This document shows, one piece after another, positions 31,252 to 35,505 of a stretch of DNA of 35,505 bases. Below the pieces are notes generated by a model. It did no database searches. It was not told the origin of the DNA and saw only the letters and a program-made list of their open reading frames with translations. The position numbers and the translations under genes were made by a program. This DNA is from Prasinococcaceae sp. CCMP 1430. Taxonomy: Eukaryota; Prasinodermophyta; Palmophyllophyceae; Prasinococcales; Prasinococcaceae. The stretch lies in contig RQSC01000025.1 of the NCBI GenBank assembly GCA_013416795.1, positions 98,327 through 133,831 on the forward strand, written 5' to 3'. The first letter of the stretch is position 1. The number at the start of each line of letters is the position of its first letter.

Positions 31252-31755
31252 GGTCGTCGTCGCGAGTGCGGCGTTGTGGTGGGTGGGTTGTGGTGTGTGT
31301 GTGTGCGAGCTCGATGGGCTGACGCATGCGCGTGCAGCGCGACCAGCGCGAGCGCGAGCGCTCTCCCCGCGCCCCCGCGATGCCAGGGGGGGCGTTCGGT
31401 CTGCGCTGCCGGTTGTGCATCCGAGCGAGCAGCCCCGCGGCGTGATTCCTCCATCGGATCCTGTCTCCGCGGACGCGCGCCGCGCCGCGCCTCGCGCGCG
31501 ACTGGCCGCCCCTGGATCCGATTCAGCCTCCGCGCACGCTGGCCTGCATGCCGGTGTCGGACTCGGGCACCGGCGTGGTCGTGCGCGCCGGATTTCGTTT
31601 CGGGGCTATTTCGCACCCGTCCTGCAGTGAAAATGTACATAATTTTGAACGTAATATGCCCTCTAAACTGATCAAACATAATCCCGTGGATCACCGGGCG
31701 CGCGCGAAGGCTCCTCGTGGTGGATGGGTTGATTATCGGAGGGCATGGAAAGCGC

Positions 31756-32052
31756 CTAACGCCCGGGAACGCGCGTACGTGTATGTGCTCGTCCACGAAG
31801 TTGTGGAGGTGTCCTTGGCCACCGGCCATGCCTGAAAGCGTTGTTCATGTGAAGGTGAGTCGGCTGCTGCTTCCGCTCAACGCCCACCGCCCTGCTCGCC
31901 TCCTCCTCGATGCTGTCCTCGGACCTGCAATCGTTGGACATGCGGTCGTCGCACGTGCATGCGAAGAGGGCGGCGCCCTTGCTGTGGGTACAGCATGGCA
32001 CCCGGCCCCTCCTGGCGCTCTCGCCGCCCAGCGGCTCTTGGAACTGACGCAT
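31756..32052 (-). CDS. Candidate hypothetical coding segment, unassigned
   Basis: On the minus strand the frame from ATG 32052 reads MRQFQEPLGGESARRGRVPC, then CCTHSKGAALFACTCDDRMS and an acidic stretch (SEDSIEEEASRAVGVERKQQ). Third codon positions are almost all G or C over the first 60 codons, as in real genes here, and composition is balanced. The frame extends open upstream to about 32115 (LVDGGIIGHMRQF). The last part after about 31850 looks less like protein. I do not recognise it. It might be one exon of a gene or remains of a mobile element. An overlapping plus-strand frame (31717-32172) shows weaker codon bias. Confidence 0.25.
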   Translation of the reverse strand: MRQFQEPLGGESARRGRVPCCTHSKGAALFACTCDDRMSNDCRSEDSIEEEASRAVGVERKQQPTHLHMNNAFRHGRWPRTPPQLRGRAHTRTRVPGR

Positions 32053-32343
32053 GTGGCCAATGATGCCACCATCGACGAGGTCGTGATGGTGCGCTCTGCG
32101 TTCTTGTGCACGCGGTCACCCCATCCCGCCGCGCGCGTTTTCATTCGCGCCGAGGGCGACGGAGGCGACTGACGGAGAGGCACCCAGCAGTACGGGATCT
32201 ACATGGCATGCGAGGTATGATATACTAACGGGAGAGTCAGGCTCGTGATATGAGAATTATCGAGTCTGGGCAGATATCGCTTGGGCGCATGGCGCCCCGC
32301 GCGCCGCCCCGGTAGGCCCCGGGTAGGATCCGCGCATTCGAGC

Positions 32344-32380
32344 AAAAAAAAAAAAAGAACGCGTGGGCAGCAAAAAAAAA
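32344..32380 (-). terminator. Pol III-type oligo-T terminators of the tRNA-like locus
   Basis: Read on the minus strand, T9 (32380-32372) and then T13 (32356-32344) follow the acceptor end of the tRNA-like sequence by about 15 and 40 bases. Oligo-T runs are the normal RNA polymerase III stop signal. Confidence 0.55.
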
Positions 32381-32394
32381 CAGCAACCGAACGC

Positions 32395-32500
32395 TACAAA
32401 GAGGGAGGTTCGAACTCCCGACCTTTCGCCGGCCGGCATTCGCATGCCGGCCACTCGCGTGTGAGGCGAGCGTCATGAATCGTCACGAAAACTGTGCGCG
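32395..32500 (-). tRNA. tRNA-Val(CAC)-like gene with a 29-base hairpin insert; 5' half aberrant
   Basis: On the minus strand the anticodon arm is CTCGC-CTCACAC-GCGAG (32470-32454), loop 32465-32459, with anticodon CAC at 32463-32461. Next comes GGCCGGCAT-GCGA-ATGCCGGCC (32452-32431), a perfect 9-base-pair stem closed by a GNRA tetraloop. After it, GCGAAAGGTC repeats the 3' side of the anticodon stem and leads into a perfect T-arm, GGGAG-TTCGAAC-CTCCC (32419-32403), and TCTTTGT plus A. CTCACAC joined directly to GCGAAAGGTC matches the core of eukaryotic tRNA-Val(CAC), so the hairpin looks like an intron near position 37-38. The 5' side lacks a clear D-arm and the ACAAAGA needed to pair with TCTTTGT. 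It may be a pseudogene, a tRNA-derived repeat, or a gene whose 5' half lies elsewhere. Confidence 0.45.
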
Positions 32501-32913
32501 CACAGATTTGGTTCCAACTAGATTGAACGCATTACGTCTCCCCGAGACGTAAAATTCCATCCTTGCTCGGTTATGGTGGGGGTCGCTGATGCGACAGGTC
32601 CCGAAACCGGGGTATATAAACAGACAAGACGGTCACCAGACAGAGACACATCTCCATGCAATTCGATGGGCCGTGTCGCGCGCAAAAGCGCACGCACCCC
32701 GGTATCACCCCAAAATCAGTCCCCCCTCCCCGGCCGCGCAGCAGCGACGCCCATCAAACCCCCACGAAACGACCCAGGAATCCGCGCGGCTCCACCTCTG
32801 CGCCCCGCCAGACGGCCGGCATACCACTCCCGAATCGACGGCGCGCATCGACCACCGCAGCAGCGGGCGGCGCAGCGCCTGGCGAGATGCTTGCGGTTGA
32901 AAGAAACGCAGCG
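32501..32913 (+). promoter_or_regulatory. Upstream region of organellar L3 with TATA box
   Basis: TATATAAA at 32613-32620 is the clearest TATA box in the window. Further upstream are a hairpin ACGTCTC-CCC-GAGACGT (32534-32550) and the palindrome CTGTGCGCGCACAG (32492-32505). The first ATG after the TATA box is 32656, in the same frame as the L3 presequence, so translation could begin there; the residues between are Arg/Pro/Ser-rich. Confidence 0.55.
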
Positions 32914-34151
32914 ATGGCGCTGGCATGGCTGACGAGCTCCCGCTCCTCCTCCGCAGCTGACATGCCTGCCTCTCCCCGCCGCCCTTCCCCCTCCCCCACT
33001 CGCCGTGCGCTCGATCGCCGTGGGCCGCCACGCGCTGGCGGGGCTTCGCCGCCGCCTCGGGCACCCCCACCTCCTCGTCGCAGCAGCAGCAGCAGCAGCA
33101 GGAGGAGGAGGAGCAGCAGCAGCGGCAAGAAGGGCACCACACACACCAACCCTCCACACCATCACCACAGAAAACAACGCTCCCGGCGACGGCGCACCCA
33201 CACACCCCGACGACGCCACCACCACCACCAAAAACAACAACAACGAAAGGCTCGGTGCTGCGCGCCATCCACCTGGCGCGCAGCCGCTCGGCGCGCCGCC
33301 TCCCCGAGCGCCTCGCCCTGCACGCCTCCCTCAGCGACCGCCTCCTCGAGGACCCGTCGTCCCGCCCCGCGATGACCAGCCACTCTCAGAAGCGCACCGG
33401 CCTGATCGCGTACAAGTGCGGCATGACCGCCGAGTGGACCGAGCACGGCAACCGCATCGCGCTGACCATCCTGCACGTCGACAACTGCCAGGTCACGCAG
33501 GTCAAGTCCCCCTCCACGGACGGCTACAGCGCCCTCCAGCTCGCCGCGGGCTCCAAGCGGCCCAAGCGCGTCGCGGCCCCCCAGCGCGGCCACTTCGCCG
33601 CGGCGGGCGTGGACTGCAAGCGCACGGTGGGCGAGTTCCGCGTCACGGAGGACGCGCTGCTGCCCGTCGGCACGCGGCTGAACGCCACCCACTTCCGGCC
33701 GGGCCAGCTGGTGGACGTGGTGGGCACCAGCAAGGGCAAGGGCTTCGCCGGCGTGATGAAGCGCCACAACTTCAAGGGGCAGCCGGCGTCGCACGGCACG
33801 GGCATGGTGCACCGCCGGGGCGGCTCCATCAGCTCGCTGGGGCTCGGGCGCGTGTGGCCAGGCAAGAAGATGGCGGGCCACATGGGCAACGCCAGGACGA
33901 CCGTGCAGTCGCAGCGCGTGCACAAGATCGACCTCGCGCGCAACCTCATCTTCGTCGCCGGCGCCGTGCCCGGCCCGGTCGGCGGCGCGGTGTTCGTGCG
34001 CGACGCGCTGCGCGACCTGAGCCAGGAGGCGCTCGACGTGCCCTTCCCCGCCTTCGTCGAGGGGGTGGACGAGGTGCCGCACCTCGACGAGGCGCTCGGC
34101 GAGGCCAGGGCGCCCGCTGGGCGCAACCCGTACCACGTGTACCTCAAGTGA
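32914..34151 (+). CDS. Organellar (bacterial-type) ribosomal protein L3, uL3m-like (two exons)
   Basis: This is a large-subunit ribosomal protein near the peptidyl-transferase centre, of the bacterial/mitochondrial type. The conserved body starts at TGLIAYKCGMTAEWTEHG and includes VTQVKSPSTDGYSALQL, FRVTEDALLPVGT, the L3 signature GKGFAGVMKRHNFKGQPASH, KKMAGHMGNARTTVQSQRV and VAGAVPGPVGGAVFVRDA. Sequence style is closest to plant mitochondrial L3. I propose exon 1 ending at 33004 and exon 2 at 33250-34151: donor GTGCGC, acceptor after CAACAACAACGAAAG, both phase 1. The resulting N-terminus (MALAWLTSSRSSSAAD ... SVLRAIHLARSRSARRLPER) is basic, Ser/Ala-rich and lacks acids early on, typical of a targeting presequence. 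ATGs at 32656, 32914 and 32962 share the frame, so the start is uncertain. Confidence 0.85.
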
Positions 34152-34169
34152 CAACTCATGTACGCATGT

Positions 34170-34343
34170 ACAACTTCGAGGGGCAGCCGAGGGCTAGCGC
34201 TGCGCGACCTGAGCCAGGGGGCGCTCGACGTGCCCTTCCCCGCCTTCGTCGAGGGGGTGGACGAGGTGCCGCACCTCGACGAGGCGCTCGGCGAGGCCAG
34301 GGCGCCCGCCGGGCGCAACCCGTACCACGTGTACCTCAAGTGA
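34170..34343 (+). pseudogene. Partial duplicate of the L3 3' end
   Basis: 34197-34343 repeats 34005-34151 (last 147 bases including the stop) with two differences I can see, one changing Glu to Gly. Just before it, 34170-34189 repeats 33766-33785 (ACAACTTC-AGGGGCAGCCG) with one difference. So two separate parts of the L3 coding sequence are joined after the functional stop, with the middle deleted. The copy has no promoter of its own and is presumably 3' UTR sequence. Confidence 0.85.
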
Positions 34344-34578
34344 GCCGAGACGGGGCTTCGCCGGCGCCCGTTCCTCGCTTGCGCCCTCCCTTCCCTCCCT
34401 CCCTCCATTCTTTCCTTGCCCGCCCTCGCGGGCCCGCCGCGGCCGGGGCGCGCTGCCTGCGGACGCCACGCCGCCAGGCGATCGATGGCGCGATTTTTTT
34501 CTGCCCTCGACATTAATTTTTAATTTTTTAATTACCGACCAGCCCGTCCCAGCCCGAGCGCTCGTGAGCGAGTCGCGA

Positions 34579-34594
34579 TACCATCCGGATGGTA
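34579..34594. promoter_or_regulatory. TACCATCCGGATGGTA palindrome upstream of OGG1
   Basis: A perfect 16-base palindrome of the same family as the 15-base elements at 25017-25049 and 10315-10329, here with a CG centre. It lies about 290 bases before the first recognisable OGG1 codons, just after the AT-rich patch at 34493-34533. Confidence 0.65.
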
Positions 34595-34870
34595 TGTAAC
34601 TGCCGGCGCGGCGATCGCGCCCGGCGGCGCCGACGCCGACGCCAGCGGCCCCGACCGGCGCCGGCGGCGGGCCCGAGCTCCTCGAGACGGGGACGGGACG
34701 CGAAAACGCGCTCGTCGACGGAGGCGGAGGGCGCGCAGGGCGAGGCGGCGCGCCACCGGTCGCCCAACCAGCAGCAGCCCGACCAGCAGCGATCGCGCGC
34801 TCTCACCACCACCACCAAAACCACCACCAAAACCACCACCAAAACCACCAAAACCACGGAAGGAGAAGCA

Positions 34871-35505
34871 TGGACGCCCCTCCTGCCCCGCCGCGAGCTC
34901 GACCTCGAGCGCACGCTCACGTCGGGCCAGAGCTTCCGCTTCGCGGGCGAGGACGGCAAGTCCGGCCGCGGCGCGGCCTCCTTCCGCTCGGCGCTCGCGA
35001 CGCGCGACGTGGTCGAGCTCGCGTACGCGCCCGGCGGCGGGCCCGGCGGCGAGCCGTGGGCCGCCTTCCGGTGCCTCGCGGGCGACGCGGCGCGCGCCGA
35101 GGCGGAGCTGCACCGCCTGCTGCAGTCGCACGTCGCCCTGGAGCCCCTCGAGCTGGCGTTCAGCGCGGCGGACGCGCGCTACGCCTCGCAGCGCCGGCGG
35201 CTCGGCGGGCGCGTGGGCGTGCGCACGCTCGCCGTGGAGCCCTTCGAGGCGCTCGTGTCGTTCGTGCTCTCCAGCGTCAACAACATCCCGCGCATCTCGC
35301 AGCTCGTGGAGAGGCTCGCCGCGCAGTTCGAGGGGAACCTGCTGCTGCGCGCCGAGGGCCGCTCGTTCTACGCCTTCCCCTCGCCCGAGCAGCTGGCGAC
35401 GCTCCCGGAGCCGCGCCTGCGCGAGCTCGGCCTGGGCTTCCGCGCGCCGTACGTGCGCGCGGCGGCGCGCCGCTGCGCCGCCGAGCCCGGCTGGCTGGAC
35501 GCGCT
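34871..35505 (+). CDS. OGG1: 8-oxoguanine DNA glycosylase OGG1 (partial, truncated by window end)
   Basis: OGG1 removes oxidised guanine opposite cytosine, starting base-excision repair in nucleus and mitochondria. The frame reads WTPLLPRRELDLERTLTSGQ then SFRF, matching the N-terminal domain of the family. It continues through HVALEPLELAFSAADARY, GVRTLAVEPFEALVSFVLSS, VNNIPRISQLVERLAAQFEG and LPEPRLRELGLGFRAPYVR. The family motif SSNNNIARI appears as SSVNNIPRI. The helix-hairpin-helix and catalytic Lys/Asp lie beyond the window. The start is not resolved: the ATG at 34870 is in the wrong frame, and the correct frame is open but ATG-less back to about 34592. Upstream is an ACC/AAAACC repeat tract (34804-34856), like the A/C-rich introns elsewhere, so a first exon probably lies upstream and is spliced in near 34860. 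Confidence 0.85.

Larger units (their letters stand above)
31252..32394. other. Poorly understood 1.1 kb region with a low-GC patch
   Basis: This spacer lies between the NIPA-like gene and the tRNA-like locus. Its start (to about 31330) is G/T-rich, i.e. A/C-rich for the NIPA strand, and may be its leader. About 31620-31690 is far less GC-rich than its surroundings and holds TGTACATAATTTT. About 32215-32280 is similar, with another TACTAAC (32224-32230). A plus-strand AAG|GTGAGT at about 31850-31858 would be a strong splice donor. No protein family is recognised; one candidate exon is listed separately. Confidence 0.4.

Noticed and set aside
32396-32470. The tRNA-like locus as a permuted tRNA with the 5' half downstream
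   Set aside because: The sequence after the acceptor end enters oligo-T and contains no ACAAAGA to pair with TCTTTGT, so the simple permuted order does not fit.
33083-33125. CAG/GAG repeats as a poly-Gln or poly-Ala coding tract
   Set aside because: They fall inside the proposed L3 intron, where splice phase and the presequence support removal.

Overview
The window is nuclear DNA from a strongly GC-rich, intron-containing eukaryote, most likely a unicellular alga. Genes sit on both strands without ribosome-binding sites. Several are split by short introns (about 90-250 bases) whose donors are mostly GTGCGY. An eIF2B subunit, deoxyhypusine synthase, ABCF3/GCN20-type ATPase, NIPA transporter and OGG1 are eukaryotic housekeeping genes. 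A bacterial-type DNA gyrase A points to an organelle, probably a plastid, and a bacterial-type ribosomal protein L3 with a presequence points to a mitochondrion or plastid. I cannot name the lineage; GC-rich haptophytes, stramenopiles and prasinophytes are all possible.

Layout: eIF2B-alpha (+, 5' end unresolved) runs tail-to-tail into a 2,627-residue intronless multidomain acetyl-CoA carboxylase (-). A 1.1 kb divergent region full of GGTACCATC/GATGGTACC palindromes separates it from a 1,526-residue subtilisin-like protease (+). An RpiB-type sugar-phosphate isomerase (+, two exons) meets a half-size ABC exporter (-, two exons, with a 40-base G/C homopolymer in the intron). A 1 kb divergent spacer leads to an eight-repeat WD40 gene (+) that faces gyrase A (-, two exons, interrupted by a sequencing gap). 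Gyrase A and an ABCF ATPase (+) are head-to-head around two copies of a 15-base palindrome. Then come deoxyhypusine synthase (+, three visible exons), an ankyrin-repeat gene (+, apparent frame break), a NIPA-like transporter (-, two exons), a roughly 1.1 kb poorly understood region, a tRNA-Val-like Pol III locus (-), organellar L3 (+) with a duplicated tail, and the 5' part of OGG1 (+), cut by the window end.

The genes do not form one pathway. What links them is regulatory and repeat structure. A palindrome of the form TACCATC-N-GATGGTA recurs upstream of at least five loci. A roughly 50-base upstream block is shared by the WD40 and ankyrin genes, whose repeats are both unusually similar to each other at DNA level. 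Introns fall into a pyrimidine-rich class and an A/C-rich class. The best leads for something new are the palindromic promoter element, the WD40/ankyrin pair, the anomalous tRNA-Val locus and the duplicated L3 tail.
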